NCBI GenBank assembly: GCA_018399235.1 | Contig: JAGYOX010000009.1 | Coordinates: 1 to 43,599, forward strand | Length of the DNA stretch: 43,599 nt | Origin: Desulfobacterales bacterium | GTDB taxonomy: Bacteria > Desulfobacterota > Desulfobacteria > Desulfobacterales > Desulfosalsimonadaceae | Reading direction: 5' to 3' | Part shown: positions 13,326 to 22,810 of the stretch, in pieces | Position numbering within the stretch: position 1 is the stretch's first letter | Layout of the letters: every line of letters starts with the position of its first letter | The notes under the pieces: model-generated | Database searches by the model: none | What the model was told of the DNA's origin: nothing | What the model saw: the letters and a program-made list of their open reading frames with translations, nothing else | Made by a program: the position numbers and the translations under genes

Positions 13326-16205
13326 TCACCACTCCACCGGGATCCGGACTGCCTGACCGGCCTTGTTTTGAAACAGCAAATACCCGTTCTTTTTCCCGAA
13401 AAGATAAATCTCATGGGTAATCTGGACATCAACCCGGCAATACTTTACAATATCCTTAATCCGCCCCTCTTTCCACCATTTAAGCGCCTGCAGCCCATCC
13501 GCGCTTTTTTGGGCTCCCAGGGTGACCCTGGCCAGATGATTGAGGGAGAGCCGATAGCCTAATCGCTGATAGATAATTTCAAGCATATCAAGGGTATTCA
13601 GTTCATTCCAATCAAAATCGGAATATCCGCTTATCACCCGATAGTCAAACCGTTTGATGTTAAACCCGATGACAAGCTCCATCTTTTTTAAATGGGAAAT
13701 CAGCCTTGATACATCCGATTCATAATAATTGTGGTATTCTTCGGTTTTTGAATCATAGAGGACGGCACAGCTTATTCCCATTTTATGGGACATGTGCCAT
13801 CCTCCAACTTCTTTTGCGGATCGCTGGGTCTCAAGATCGAGGACGCCATAGTGCAGATCCTTCAGCGAGTCTTTTGCGGTTGCACAATACGCCTGTTGTT
13901 GCTGATCCGGTAATGGGGAAGAGCTAAAATCGATATTTGATGCTGCCTCCGAACTGATAATTTGTTCCAGCACCCGCAAAGCAGCCTGTTTGTCAATCGG
14001 CCGGTTTCCTGAACCGCATTTTGGGGAATGAACGCATGAGGGGCATCCCGCCTCACAGTCACAGGTATGGATGACCTGATAGGTATGATCGATCAAATCC
14101 TGAGCCCGGGCGTAGGCCTGGCGGGTCAGGCCGATTCCGCCGGGAATGCCGTCGTAGATAAATACGGCCGCGCATCCCACCTGCGGATGAAATGGAATGG
14201 AAATGCCGCCAAGGTCGTTTCTGTCTGTTAATATTAACAGCGGGCAGATGCCGATGGCGGCATGTTCAATGGCATGAATGCCGCCCATGAAGTGCATCTG
14301 CTCGCGTTCAATGGCCGTCTGGACAGGCGGCGGAACCAGGAACCAGATACCGTCGGTTTCAAAGACCTGCGGTGGTAAATCCAGGGAGATAACATTCATT
14401 CGCTTCTTGGAATGTAGGTGCCATTTTTCATAGCCGGTGACTTGATCGGTGACTTTCAGGCGGCCATAGCATATCCGGGAGCCGTATATGTTTTTCTCCG
14501 AATAAACCTCAAGGATTTCTGTCTGCTTGTCCGCCCTCACCCGCGTATAATAAGTGGGTCTGGCCGGCGCAACTGAAACCGTCGTGGTTCCGGTATCAAG
14601 TTTTTCAACCCGATAGGATTTGCCCATATGAAGGTAAACGGCGCCCGGATGGGTTTCCCGGAATGCACGGAATCCGTCGATATCTCCGAGATTGTCGCCG
14701 GTTGATGTATCTATGATGCTATAGCGCTCGCCGGCGCCCCTCAAATCTACATATCGATGCGGCGATTTCAAAGCCGAAAAATAGCGATCCCCTTCGGCGC
14801 TTTTTAAGAGCTGCCCCTTTGATTCAAGCTTGTCCACGGCCCGGATCACCGGCTCCGTCTTCAGCCAGCCGTCATTTACACTTAACGGTAGTTCAGCCGC
14901 AGCGCAGAGTAAATGTTTCTTAAGGATATCCGGATTATATGGGTTAATCACGGCTGACTCCGGGCCTTTATCAAAGAAGGCGGATGGATGACGCATAATA
15001 TATTGATCAAGGGCATCTTCCCCGGCAATCAATACAACTGCGGAATCATCGCCGCTCCGGCCTACCCTCCCCCCGCGCTGCCACGTTGACATAATTGAGC
15101 CCGGGTATCCAACCAGCAGACAAAGATCCAGATCACCGATATCAATGCCCAGTTCAAGGGCGCTGGTTGAAATGACCGCTAATAGTTCACCGGAAACAAG
15201 CTTTTGCTCAATATCCCGACGCTGGTTAGGCAGAAAACCCGCCCGGTAGGCGCTTATTTTACCGGCAAACTGGCCGCTTTGACTCCCCGCCCATACGGAG
15301 ATCAACTCCGCCATTTTACGAGACTGGGTATATACAATGGTCCGAAGTCCCCGGTGCAGGGCAGCTTTAAGCAACATAATCGTCGCGTTTGCAGGGCTTG
15401 CATCCGGGTTCAGGAATACCAGATGGCGTTTCCCCCGGGCCGCTCCGCTTTCGGATTCTGTGGGAACCGGCAGATCGACAAGCGACTCGCAAAGTTCAGA
15501 TGGGTTGGCAATGGTTGCCGAGCTGAATATAAACGACGGATGGCTGCCGTAGTTTTCACATATCCGGCGGAAACGTTTAAATACCTGGGCCATGTGAGAG
15601 CCCATCACCCCCCTATAGGTATGGACTTCATCGACAACCACCGTTTCCAGGGCTGAAAAAAACGCCGCCCATTTGTCATGATACGGCAAAAATGCCAGGT
15701 GCAGCATCTCCGGGTTGGTTAAAACAACATTCGGGGGGTTCTCCCGTATTTTTTTTCGATGCCAGGTACTGGTGTCCCCGTCATAAATGGCGGCTGTCGG
15801 CGTGATGCCTGAAACGGCAGCGGCCATAGCTTCAAAGGTACGGAGCTGATCTTGGGCCAGGGCCTTTAGGGGGAAAAGATACATGGCACGAGAATCGGGC
15901 CTTGCCAGGATGCGTTCCAAAACAGGCAGATTATAGATCAGGGTCTTGCCGCTGGCGGTCGGTGTTGAAACGACTATATGACGACCGCTGCGGATACTGG
16001 CGATTGAATTATGCTGATGCATATAGAGGGCATTGATGTTCAGTGCCGCTAGAATATTTTGTATTTCAGGTGAATACGCGCCGGGTTCGGATACAAAAGA
16101 AGGCGGTTTCTGATCTAGTTCACAGTGATAGACCACCTGGTTGCGCATCCTTTTGGATGAGAGCAGTGCCTTAATATATTCATCTATGTTGCTGGCAGGG
16201 AACAT
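13326..16205 (-). CDS. MrfA-like DEAD/DEAH helicase fused to MrfB-like RNase H-fold exonuclease
   Basis: A 959-aa protein with two parts. Residues 1-780 resemble the MrfA/YprA/Hrq1 superfamily 2 helicases: Walker A TPTASGKT (81-88), DEVH (192-195), SSAT, then STSALELGIDIGDLDL and QRGGRVGRSG, followed by a DUF1998-type Zn region with CDCEAGC, CPSC and KCGSGN (cysteines at 715, 717, 721, 724 and 730). Residues 783-959 are a DEDD exonuclease domain of the YprB/MrfB type: LDLET (D790, E792), IKRFDYRVI (D854), and YCRVD (Y922, D926). In Bacillus subtilis, MrfA and MrfB are separate neighbouring genes acting together in mitomycin C damage repair; here they form one chain. A role in excision of DNA crosslinks or adducts is inferred. 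It is preceded by a 67-aa gene three bases upstream. Confidence 0.9.
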   Translation of the reverse strand: MFPASNIDEYIKALLSSKRMRNQVVYHCELDQKPPSFVSEPGAYSPEIQNILAALNINALYMHQHNSIASIRSGRHIVVSTPTASGKTLIYNLPVLERILARPDSRAMYLFPLKALAQDQLRTFEAMAAAVSGITPTAAIYDGDTSTWHRKKIRENPPNVVLTNPEMLHLAFLPYHDKWAAFFSALETVVVDEVHTYRGVMGSHMAQVFKRFRRICENYGSHPSFIFSSATIANPSELCESLVDLPVPTESESGAARGKRHLVFLNPDASPANATIMLLKAALHRGLRTIVYTQSRKMAELISVWAGSQSGQFAGKISAYRAGFLPNQRRDIEQKLVSGELLAVISTSALELGIDIGDLDLCLLVGYPGSIMSTWQRGGRVGRSGDDSAVVLIAGEDALDQYIMRHPSAFFDKGPESAVINPYNPDILKKHLLCAAAELPLSVNDGWLKTEPVIRAVDKLESKGQLLKSAEGDRYFSALKSPHRYVDLRGAGERYSIIDTSTGDNLGDIDGFRAFRETHPGAVYLHMGKSYRVEKLDTGTTTVSVAPARPTYYTRVRADKQTEILEVYSEKNIYGSRICYGRLKVTDQVTGYEKWHLHSKKRMNVISLDLPPQVFETDGIWFLVPPPVQTAIEREQMHFMGGIHAIEHAAIGICPLLILTDRNDLGGISIPFHPQVGCAAVFIYDGIPGGIGLTRQAYARAQDLIDHTYQVIHTCDCEAGCPSCVHSPKCGSGNRPIDKQAALRVLEQIISSEAASNIDFSSSPLPDQQQQAYCATAKDSLKDLHYGVLDLETQRSAKEVGGWHMSHKMGISCAVLYDSKTEEYHNYYESDVSRLISHLKKMELVIGFNIKRFDYRVISGYSDFDWNELNTLDMLEIIYQRLGYRLSLNHLARVTLGAQKSADGLQALKWWKEGRIKDIVKYCRVDVQITHEIYLFGKKNGYLLFQNKAGQAVRIPVEW

Positions 16206-16208
16206 GGG

Positions 16209-16412
16209 CTAATGATTCGAGGAGATCATGTCCTTCAGGATAGCGATCACATTTTCGCCCCGTTGGCGGGCAATTTTATGGGCTTCTGAAACAATGTCGG
16301 CGGCATGTTGTCTGAGTATATTTTTATCCGGCAATGGCGACTGCTGCTGTTTATACCGCCACTCAAGAAGTTTGAGCGCAAATTTTTCTTCCTGTTTTCG
16401 TATAAATCCCAT
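16209..16412 (-). CDS. Unrecognised 67-aa basic helical protein upstream of the MrfAB fusion
   Basis: A small, highly charged protein (MGFIRKQEEKFALKLLEWRY...) with two predicted helices and no cysteines, signal or membrane segment. I do not recognise the family. It ends three bases before the helicase start and would be co-translated with it; the helicase Shine-Dalgarno region lies in its 3' end. The position makes a functional link with the helicase plausible, but nothing in the sequence shows what it does. Confidence 0.65.
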   Translation of the reverse strand: MGFIRKQEEKFALKLLEWRYKQQQSPLPDKNILRQHAADIVSEAHKIARQRGENVIAILKDMISSNH

Positions 16413-16491
16413 TTTTTATTCCGTCTTGAAAACCTGGCCCTTTGGGACTATGTCAGAGACAGTTGGCTCTGCCTTAGCACTTTGGGTCTAA

Positions 16492-16645
16492 AATCACAAA
16501 TTTCAAGCACCAAATATCAAACAAATTTCAATATTCAATGACCAAAACTTGGCAAAGCAAGAACTTGTTTGGAATTTAGAATTTTGGTCATTGTGATTTG
16601 GTGCTTGTTTGTAATTTGTTATTTGTAATTTGTTATTTGGAAATT
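16492..16645. repeat. Long AT-rich imperfect palindrome
   Basis: Contains inverted word pairs AAGCACCAAAT/ATTTGGTGCTT and ATGACCAAAA/TTTTGGTCAT, about 40 bp apart in the centre, and ends with tandem TTTGTAATTTGTTA words. It looks like a noncoding miniature repeat element of the sort dispersed in many environmental genomes. It fills the gap between holA and the 67-aa gene. Confidence 0.7.
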
Positions 16646-18087
16646 CATTGACTGCCGCAGATTGCCAAAATCAATTCTTCCAGAACGAATTCCGGTTTGC
16701 GGCCGGTCGTTTTTAACGTGACATCCGCTTGATAAAGGCGGTTTAACACAAAGATTAACTCATTTTCGGAAAAATTGTCCGCCTTGAGAAACTGCTGATA
16801 AACCGGATAGGGATTATTCGGCTGCCGGGCGATTACCTGTTCCGTTGATGGTTTTTGTTTTTGGCCGCCTGCTGGATTACCTAAGCTCACAGCCCAGATA
16901 TCGATTTTTTCAGCAAGTTTTTTATCATACGTCTGAATCATCGGCATGACAACATTTTTAAACTGATCATAGGTCATGCGCGCCCGCCATCGATGTCCGA
17001 AATCACTGTTGATAAAGTCCTTTACCAACAGGAGACGGCGCACCTGATTGGCAATGGCCATCAAAATCTGGAGATAATGGTAGCCCGAATCCAGCAGTTC
17101 GTGTAACAAGCGCAGGGCGTATACCCCATTTTTGTCGGAGATGGCGCCGGTCAATTCATAAATCGGCTCCTCCCGGCTTTTTGTTAAAACCGCCCGAACA
17201 TCAGAGACATCAATAATTCCCCGGGTTCCGACAAAATTGATAAGCTTTTCAAGACCGCGCGAAAAGGCGTGCATATCAAACCCGATGAGATCATACATCT
17301 CTTCAAACGCCTTTGGGGCTATCTTTTTGCCGGCAGCCTCAAGAATTTCCCTGGCCTGCGCATAAATCAAATGGTGCTGGTCCTCCCGATCCTTTTTCCG
17401 CGTCCCTTTGGAAACCGAACAGTCGATGACCGTTCCATTATTTTTTATGGCTTTATATAGAGTGGTGCGTTTATCCACCGTTTCCGCCGTCAGGATCAGA
17501 TAATGATTTTTAGGGAAACCACGCTTTATTGCGTTTAGCAGCAAAGAGGCCTCATCGGAAACTTGGGGTACCTTTAAATCGTTATTTTTGCAGTAAGTGA
17601 TGATACCATTCAGCCAATCCAGACCGTCGCCGGCATCATCATCAACCTTGAACTTTTCTACAAATACGTGTCGGTCCATATCTTCAAGCGATAAATGGGA
17701 TTGGCCCAGCAGGCGCAGGAATAGATCCGCCGCCTTTTCAGCGTCGTTATTGTCATAGGCCTTTTTGATTTTCTTGATCGGCTCCTGAAAACTGCCGGTG
17801 CCACTGAAAACCATGGCATTTCGTAAAACCACGACCTGTTTGGAAGAAAAAAACGAGTAGGTGTTCAGCCGCTCCAAAAGATCGGTCACCTGCATTCGGT
17901 CTATAAATTCGGACGACTCGATGCATGTGGCCTGCTCTCCGGCATCCGGAATCAAGGCATCGATCAGGGCTTGACAGGCTTTGGCGCGAAGATAGGATTC
18001 CCCGAAAACAAGATAAACCGGGGGGAAGGTGGTTTTTATATAATCCGAAAGGTGTTTAGAAAGTTTTTGATGACTGATTTCAGCCAT
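16645..18087 (-). CDS. holA: DNA polymerase III subunit delta (long form)
   Basis: Subunit of the clamp loader that opens the sliding clamp. The 480-aa protein has the delta layout: PPVYLVFGESYLRAKACQALIDAL at the N-terminus (the degenerate AAA+ domain), the central HLIYAQAREILEAAGKKIAP and LEKLINFVG region, and the C-terminal collar domain with EPIYELTGAISD and a conserved LLHELLDSGYHYLQILMAIA region. The family is usually about 340 aa; the excess lies mainly at residues 95-190, an acidic helical insertion between the sensor parts. It overlaps lgt by eight bases and ends the ileS-lspA-lgt-holA run. Confidence 0.88.
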   Translation of the reverse strand: MAEISHQKLSKHLSDYIKTTFPPVYLVFGESYLRAKACQALIDALIPDAGEQATCIESSEFIDRMQVTDLLERLNTYSFFSSKQVVVLRNAMVFSGTGSFQEPIKKIKKAYDNNDAEKAADLFLRLLGQSHLSLEDMDRHVFVEKFKVDDDAGDGLDWLNGIITYCKNNDLKVPQVSDEASLLLNAIKRGFPKNHYLILTAETVDKRTTLYKAIKNNGTVIDCSVSKGTRKKDREDQHHLIYAQAREILEAAGKKIAPKAFEEMYDLIGFDMHAFSRGLEKLINFVGTRGIIDVSDVRAVLTKSREEPIYELTGAISDKNGVYALRLLHELLDSGYHYLQILMAIANQVRRLLLVKDFINSDFGHRWRARMTYDQFKNVVMPMIQTYDKKLAEKIDIWAVSLGNPAGGQKQKPSTEQVIARQPNNPYPVYQQFLKADNFSENELIFVLNRLYQADVTLKTTGRKPEFVLEELILAICGSQ

Positions 18088-18859
18088 GTTGATCCGATTT
18101 TTGGGCCCTCATTGAAAGGATGACCAGCATGGCAAGGGCCACAATTACAGAACCGATGCCGATGACCTGCGAGACGGAAAACATCCCCAAAACTGCTGGA
18201 CCCCGATAATCACCGCGAAAAATTCCAATTACCGATCGGGCCATCCCATAAAATAATATATATAGCCAAAATATTTGGCCGTCATAGCGCTTTACGCGGC
18301 GAAGAAAAAAAAGCGTTAAAAAGATCAAAAAATTGGTTAGTGAATGGTAGAGTTCTGTCGGATGAAGGGGCACATTCAATGGGGCCAGGGATTCCGGGTG
18401 CGTAAATGTAATAGCCCAGGGCATTTCACAGGCTTTTCCGTAGCAGCAGCCGGCACACAAACAACCGATACGGCCGATAGAATGCCCCAACGGCAGAACA
18501 AGACCGGCAATATCTAAAATCTTTCCAAGCGGCAAACGATAAATCCAGAGGTAAACGATCACCACGATTGCCGCACCGATAAATCCTCCGTAAAAGACCA
18601 GTCCGCCATTCCATAGCATGAAAATCTCCAACGGCCGGGATATAAAATAGGAAAAATTTGTCGCCACATAGAAAAGCCGGGAGCCAACGATAGCAGCTAA
18701 AACAATATAAAAACAAAGATCGAGAACTTTTTCGTCATCAAGATCAAGCCGCCGGGCTTCATATCTGGCCATAAAAATCCCCGTAAGAACTCCGATGGCT
18801 ACAAATACCCCATAGGTATGAATGGCAAAACCGTTTATCCTGAACAATACTGGAAACAT
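18080..18859 (-). CDS. lgt: Prolipoprotein diacylglyceryl transferase
   Basis: Integral membrane enzyme that moves diacylglyceryl from phosphatidylglycerol to the lipobox cysteine. The 259-aa protein has about seven hydrophobic segments. Landmarks are FRINGFAIHTYGVFVAIGV at the N-terminus, the GRIGCLCAGCCYGKACEMPW region (a cysteine-rich variant of the Lgt signature), and HPTELYHSLTNFLIF with the conserved HPT(E/Q)LY. C-terminal RSVIGIFRGD also matches. It lies 23 bp downstream of lspA, the next enzyme of the same lipoprotein pathway, and overlaps holA by eight bases. Confidence 0.94.
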   Translation of the reverse strand: MFPVLFRINGFAIHTYGVFVAIGVLTGIFMARYEARRLDLDDEKVLDLCFYIVLAAIVGSRLFYVATNFSYFISRPLEIFMLWNGGLVFYGGFIGAAIVVIVYLWIYRLPLGKILDIAGLVLPLGHSIGRIGCLCAGCCYGKACEMPWAITFTHPESLAPLNVPLHPTELYHSLTNFLIFLTLFFLRRVKRYDGQIFWLYILFYGMARSVIGIFRGDYRGPAVLGMFSVSQVIGIGSVIVALAMLVILSMRAQKSDQHG

Positions 18860-18882
18860 GGCGTCCTTCTGTACGGCCGGCG

Positions 18883-19377
18883 CTATCCGTCCGGATATTT
18901 TTTGGTTATGAGATATATGGCAAAAATGATCATCCCAATCGTAATGGCACTGTCCGCGATATTAAATGCCGGCCAGTGAAGGTTTCCAATATAAAGATCA
19001 ATAAAATCAACTACCCGCCCGAATCTAAGCCGGTCAATCAGGTTGCCAAGCGCCCCGCCGACAATCAGCGAAAAGCCCGCCAGCAGCCATCTATGCCGGA
19101 CGGAGGTGGATCTGTAAAGATAAAGGATCAATGCAACGGCTATTAAAGAAAAAACAATAAAAAAAAGCCCCCGCACTTGGGAATTGTGGGCTGCAAAAAA
19201 GCCGAACGCCCCCCCGGGATTTTGAACATGGATCAAATTGAAAAACCCCGGAATTATGGTGATTATCTCATACGAAGCGATGGCATGCAATACCCACCAC
19301 TTGGTTGCCTGGTCCGCAATAATAATTATGCCGGCGATCAAAGGGAGGTATATATATTTATTGACGGATACGCTCAA
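18883..19377 (-). CDS. lspA: Lipoprotein signal peptidase (signal peptidase II)
   Basis: Membrane aspartyl protease that removes the signal peptide from diacylglyceryl-modified prolipoproteins. The 164-aa protein has four hydrophobic segments, DQATKWWVL near residue 22, the NPGGAFGF motif, GGALGNLIDRLRFGRVVDFI with the first catalytic Asp, and FNIADSAI with the second. It starts 12 bp after ileS, the classical ileS-lspA order, and precedes lgt. Confidence 0.96.
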   Translation of the reverse strand: MSVSVNKYIYLPLIAGIIIIADQATKWWVLHAIASYEIITIIPGFFNLIHVQNPGGAFGFFAAHNSQVRGLFFIVFSLIAVALILYLYRSTSVRHRWLLAGFSLIVGGALGNLIDRLRFGRVVDFIDLYIGNLHWPAFNIADSAITIGMIIFAIYLITKKYPDG

Positions 19378-19389
19378 ACAAAACCTTTC

Positions 19390-22191
19390 TTATCCGGTGA
19401 TTTGTGCGAGTGCGTTCCGGCAGCGGTTGCATATTTCAGGCTGTTCGCTGTCGGCACCCACAGATGTGTCGTATACCCAGCATCGCTGGCATTTCTCTCC
19501 CGGCGCCGGGCTTACCCGGATTGAAAGCCCCGCCAAATCAGTAGTTTCATAATTGGAGGAAGCTTTTTCGGCGGATTCAAGCCGTACCTCGGATACGATA
19601 AAGATGGAACGCAGATCATCCGAACGGGCTTTTAACAATTCGAAGAGTTCATCTGTTGTGCAAAGGCTGACCGCGGCGTCCAGGGAATGACCGATAATTT
19701 TTTCAGCCCGGGCCTTTTCAAGTGCCTTGGTGACCTCGCCGCGCACCTGAAGGATTCTCTCCCACTTACCAGCCAGTTCATTATCCTGAAACTGGGCAAC
19801 CGGTGCCGGAAAATCCGTCATATGAACCGTCTCGGGCTTTTCTTCCGTCCCGGGAATAAACTGCCAGATCTCGTCGGCGGTAAACGGTACGATGGGTGCC
19901 ATAATCTTTGTCAGCGCATCGATTAAAATATACATAACCGTCTGGGCGCTGCGCCGGTCTACTGAATCCGGCGGCGAGGTATAAAGACGATCTTTTAAGA
20001 TATCCAGATAAAATGCAGATAGATCAATGGTGCAATAATTATAAAGCGTGTGGTAGACCACGTGGAATTCGAATTCATCATACGCCTCCCGGCATTTTTC
20101 AATCAACCCCTGCAGGCTGTGAAGCATAAACCGGTCAATCTCGGGCATGGAAGCATAGTCCACGCAGTGCCTTGAAGGATCGTAGTCATATAGATTTCCG
20201 AGGATAAACCGGCCGGTATTCCTGATCCGGCGGTAGGCATCACTCAACTGCTTCAGGATGCTGTCGGAAATCCGTATATCATCTTTGTAGTCCGATGCGG
20301 CAACCCAAAGCCTCAAAATTTCCGCGCCGTATTTATCAATTACCGTTTTCGGGGCGATGACATTTCCGATGGATTTGGACATTTTTTTTCCCTCGCCGTC
20401 GACCACAAACCCGTGGGTTAGAACCATACGGTACGGAGCCCTGCCTTTAAATCCCACTGCCGTTAAAAGTGAACTGTGAAACCAGCCACGGTGCTGATCG
20501 CTGCCCTCAAGGTAAAGATCCGCCGGCCAGCGAAGGTTCTTCCGGTCCTCGAGAACCGCGGCATGGCTGATACCGGAATCAAACCAGACATCCAGGATAT
20601 CGGTTTCCTTCTCAAAGTCAGTGCTGCCGCAAGCCTCGCACTTGGTGTTTTCAGGCAGAAAAAAATTCACCTCCTTCTCAAACCAGATATCCGCGCCGTG
20701 CTCTGAGAACAGATCAAAAATCCGATCGATAACCGCTTGGTTAATATGCAGGCGCCCGCATTGCTGACAGTAAAAGACGGTTATCGGAACGCCCCATGAC
20801 CGCTGCCGGGATACGCACCAGTCCGGCCGGTTGGCGATCATGCCGTATATTCGATCCCGCCCCCAGGCCGGAATCCATTTGACTGTATCTATGGCCTGCA
20901 ACGCGCTTTCGCGCAAGCCGGTTTTATCCATGGAAATAAACCATTGGGGGGTTGCCCGGAAGATCACCGGTTTCTTACAGCGCCAGCAATGAGGATAAGA
21001 ATGGCTGATGCTGCCTGATTGAACAAGTGCACCATTTGATTTCAGGGTTTCAATTATCTCTTGATCGGCCTTGAAGACGAATTGACCGGAAAACAGCTCC
21101 ACCTCATCGGTGAAACATCCATTGTCGTCCACCGGCGAAAAGGCCGGCAGATCGTATGCGCCTCCAATATCAAAGTCCTCCCGGCCATGACCGGGCGCGG
21201 TATGGACGCAGCCGGTGCCGGCTTCAAGGGTTACATGGGTGCCGAGGATAATCAAGGAATCCCGGTCATACAGGGGGTGCCGGCATTTAAGCCGCTCCAG
21301 TATATGCGGATCAATATCGGCGAGAATTTTATAATCCGCCATACCGAATTCCTTCATGCAGTTTTCCACAAGGTCCCGGGCCATAATCCAGACCTCACCA
21401 TCCGCCGCTTCAACGGCTGCATAGACATAATCCGGATGCAGGGCAACCGCGAGGTTAGCGGGAAGCGTCCACGGCGTTGTCGTCCAGATCACGAGATATA
21501 CGTTTTTTCCTGAAACTTCAGGCAGCTGCTGGCTGAGATCGTTGTTTAACCCGAATTTAACATAAATAGATGGTGAGGACTCATCCGCGTATTCGATTTC
21601 AGCCTCGGCCAGAGCGGTTTTACAACTGCAGCACCAGTAGATCGGCTTCTTACTTCTAAACAGGCTTCCGTCCAGCGCAAACTCTGCGCATTTTTTGGCA
21701 ATTGTGGCTTCATAGCGATAGTTCATGGTTAGGTAGGGATCATCCCACTGCCCCATGACACCGAGCCGTTTGAACTCGTCTTTTTGTATTTCGATATATT
21801 TTTCCGCAAATTCCCGGCAGACCTTTCGGACTTCAACCTTAGACATATCCTTTTTTTTCGAACCAAGCTTTTTGTCCACGCTGTGTTCGATGGGAAGGCC
21901 GTGACAGTCCCAACCCGGGACAAAAACGGCATCATAGCCGCTCATCTGATGGGAACGAACCACAATATCTTTTAATATTTTATTCAATGCGGTGCCGATA
22001 TGAATATTGCCATTGGCATAGGGCGGACCGTCGTGCAAAATAAATGGCTCCCGGCCCGATGACATCGCCCGTATTTTTTTATACAGGGCTTCTTCCTCCC
22101 AATACTTTAACTGCTCCGGCTCCTTTTTGGCCAGGCTGGCTTTCATCGGAAACTTGGTTGTCGGCAGATTCAGGGTATCCTTATAGTTCAT
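19390..22191 (-). CDS. ileS: Isoleucyl-tRNA synthetase
   Basis: Class I aminoacyl-tRNA synthetase. The 933-aa protein has the HIGH-type motif [15 protein letters not shown] near residue 58, the CP1 editing domain with [14 protein letters not shown] and the [12 protein letters not shown] box, GWFHSSLL, the KMSKS loop, and a C-terminal zinc site with CQRCW and CNRCR. This is the bacterial type 1 form. A promoter with TTGACA and TATTTT lies upstream at 22244-22273. It leads the operon with lspA, lgt and holA. Confidence 0.97.
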   Translation of the reverse strand: MNYKDTLNLPTTKFPMKASLAKKEPEQLKYWEEEALYKKIRAMSSGREPFILHDGPPYANGNIHIGTALNKILKDIVVRSHQMSGYDAVFVPGWDCHGLPIEHSVDKKLGSKKKDMSKVEVRKVCREFAEKYIEIQKDEFKRLGVMGQWDDPYLTMNYRYEATIAKKCAEFALDGSLFRSKKPIYWCCSCKTALAEAEIEYADESSPSIYVKFGLNNDLSQQLPEVSGKNVYLVIWTTTPWTLPANLAVALHPDYVYAAVEAADGEVWIMARDLVENCMKEFGMADYKILADIDPHILERLKCRHPLYDRDSLIILGTHVTLEAGTGCVHTAPGHGREDFDIGGAYDLPAFSPVDDNGCFTDEVELFSGQFVFKADQEIIETLKSNGALVQSGSISHSYPHCWRCKKPVIFRATPQWFISMDKTGLRESALQAIDTVKWIPAWGRDRIYGMIANRPDWCVSRQRSWGVPITVFYCQQCGRLHINQAVIDRIFDLFSEHGADIWFEKEVNFFLPENTKCEACGSTDFEKETDILDVWFDSGISHAAVLEDRKNLRWPADLYLEGSDQHRGWFHSSLLTAVGFKGRAPYRMVLTHGFVVDGEGKKMSKSIGNVIAPKTVIDKYGAEILRLWVAASDYKDDIRISDSILKQLSDAYRRIRNTGRFILGNLYDYDPSRHCVDYASMPEIDRFMLHSLQGLIEKCREAYDEFEFHVVYHTLYNYCTIDLSAFYLDILKDRLYTSPPDSVDRRSAQTVMYILIDALTKIMAPIVPFTADEIWQFIPGTEEKPETVHMTDFPAPVAQFQDNELAGKWERILQVRGEVTKALEKARAEKIIGHSLDAAVSLCTTDELFELLKARSDDLRSIFIVSEVRLESAEKASSNYETTDLAGLSIRVSPAPGEKCQRCWVYDTSVGADSEQPEICNRCRNALAQITG

Positions 22192-22205
22192 GAAGAGGGC
22201 TCCTG

Positions 22206-22222
22206 TTTTACGAGACTGTCAA
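22206..22222. repeat. Dispersed TTTTACGAG...GTCAA motif, copy 1
   Basis: TTTTTACGAG-type word followed by actGTCAA, in the ileS leader. Related copies are at 24108-24125 and 27608-27626, all in intergenic DNA. Confidence 0.55.
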
Positions 22223-22243
22223 AAATGGGATTTAAAATTTATT

Positions 22244-22273
22244 AAAATAAGCCAGAAAAAATAAATCTGTCAA
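22244..22273 (-). promoter_or_regulatory. Sigma-70-type promoter for ileS
   Basis: On the minus strand TTGACA (22273-22268), an 18-bp spacer and TATTTT (22249-22244), about 50 bp before the ileS start codon. The -35 box matches consensus fully and the -10 box at four of six. Confidence 0.6.
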
Positions 22274-22362
22274 GCAAATTAGCAGATCTTGACATTCAGT
22301 GAGGGTCCGGATTAAAAGAATCTAATTAAGCACATGTTCACGTCAAATGCAAAGGAAAACCC

Positions 22363-22803
22363 ATGAAAGCGGTCATTCAACGCGTGAAGGAGAGTTCGGT
22401 TTCCGTTGACGGCGAAACCATCAGTCAGATCGGTCCGGGACTGCTTGTTCTTCTGGGCGTGGCGCAAACAGACGAAGAGTCAGACGCATCGTACCTGGCG
22501 GAAAAAACTGTCAACCTCCGCATTTTTGAGGATCAAAACAAAAAGATGAACCGGTCCTTAAAGGATACGGGCGGTGCCATGCTCGTGGTATCTCAGTTTA
22601 CACTGCTTGGCGACTGCCGAAAAGGCCGGCGGCCGTCTTTTGTATATGCAGCTGAGCCGCAGAAGGCTGAAACCCTATATGAATATTTTATCCAAAAAAT
22701 CAGAGAAATGGGTATACAAGTAGAAACCGGACAGTTCAGGGCCATGATGGATGTCTCGCTCATAAATGACGGTCCGGTTACCCTGATACTGGAAAGCTCT
22801 TAA
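22363..22803 (+). CDS. dtd: D-aminoacyl-tRNA deacylase
   Basis: Hydrolyses D-amino acids mischarged on tRNA. The 146-aa protein has the full family pattern: [18 protein letters not shown] at the start, [10 protein letters not shown], the active-site [17 protein letters not shown] and the C-terminal [11 protein letters not shown] (Gly-cisPro motif). Length is exactly typical. It diverges from ileS and is followed seven bases later by the PBP4-like gene. Confidence 0.96.
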   Translation: MKAVIQRVKESSVSVDGETISQIGPGLLVLLGVAQTDEESDASYLAEKTVNLRIFEDQNKKMNRSLKDTGGAMLVVSQFTLLGDCRKGRRPSFVYAAEPQKAETLYEYFIQKIREMGIQVETGQFRAMMDVSLINDGPVTLILESS

Positions 22804-22810
22804 ATTTAAG

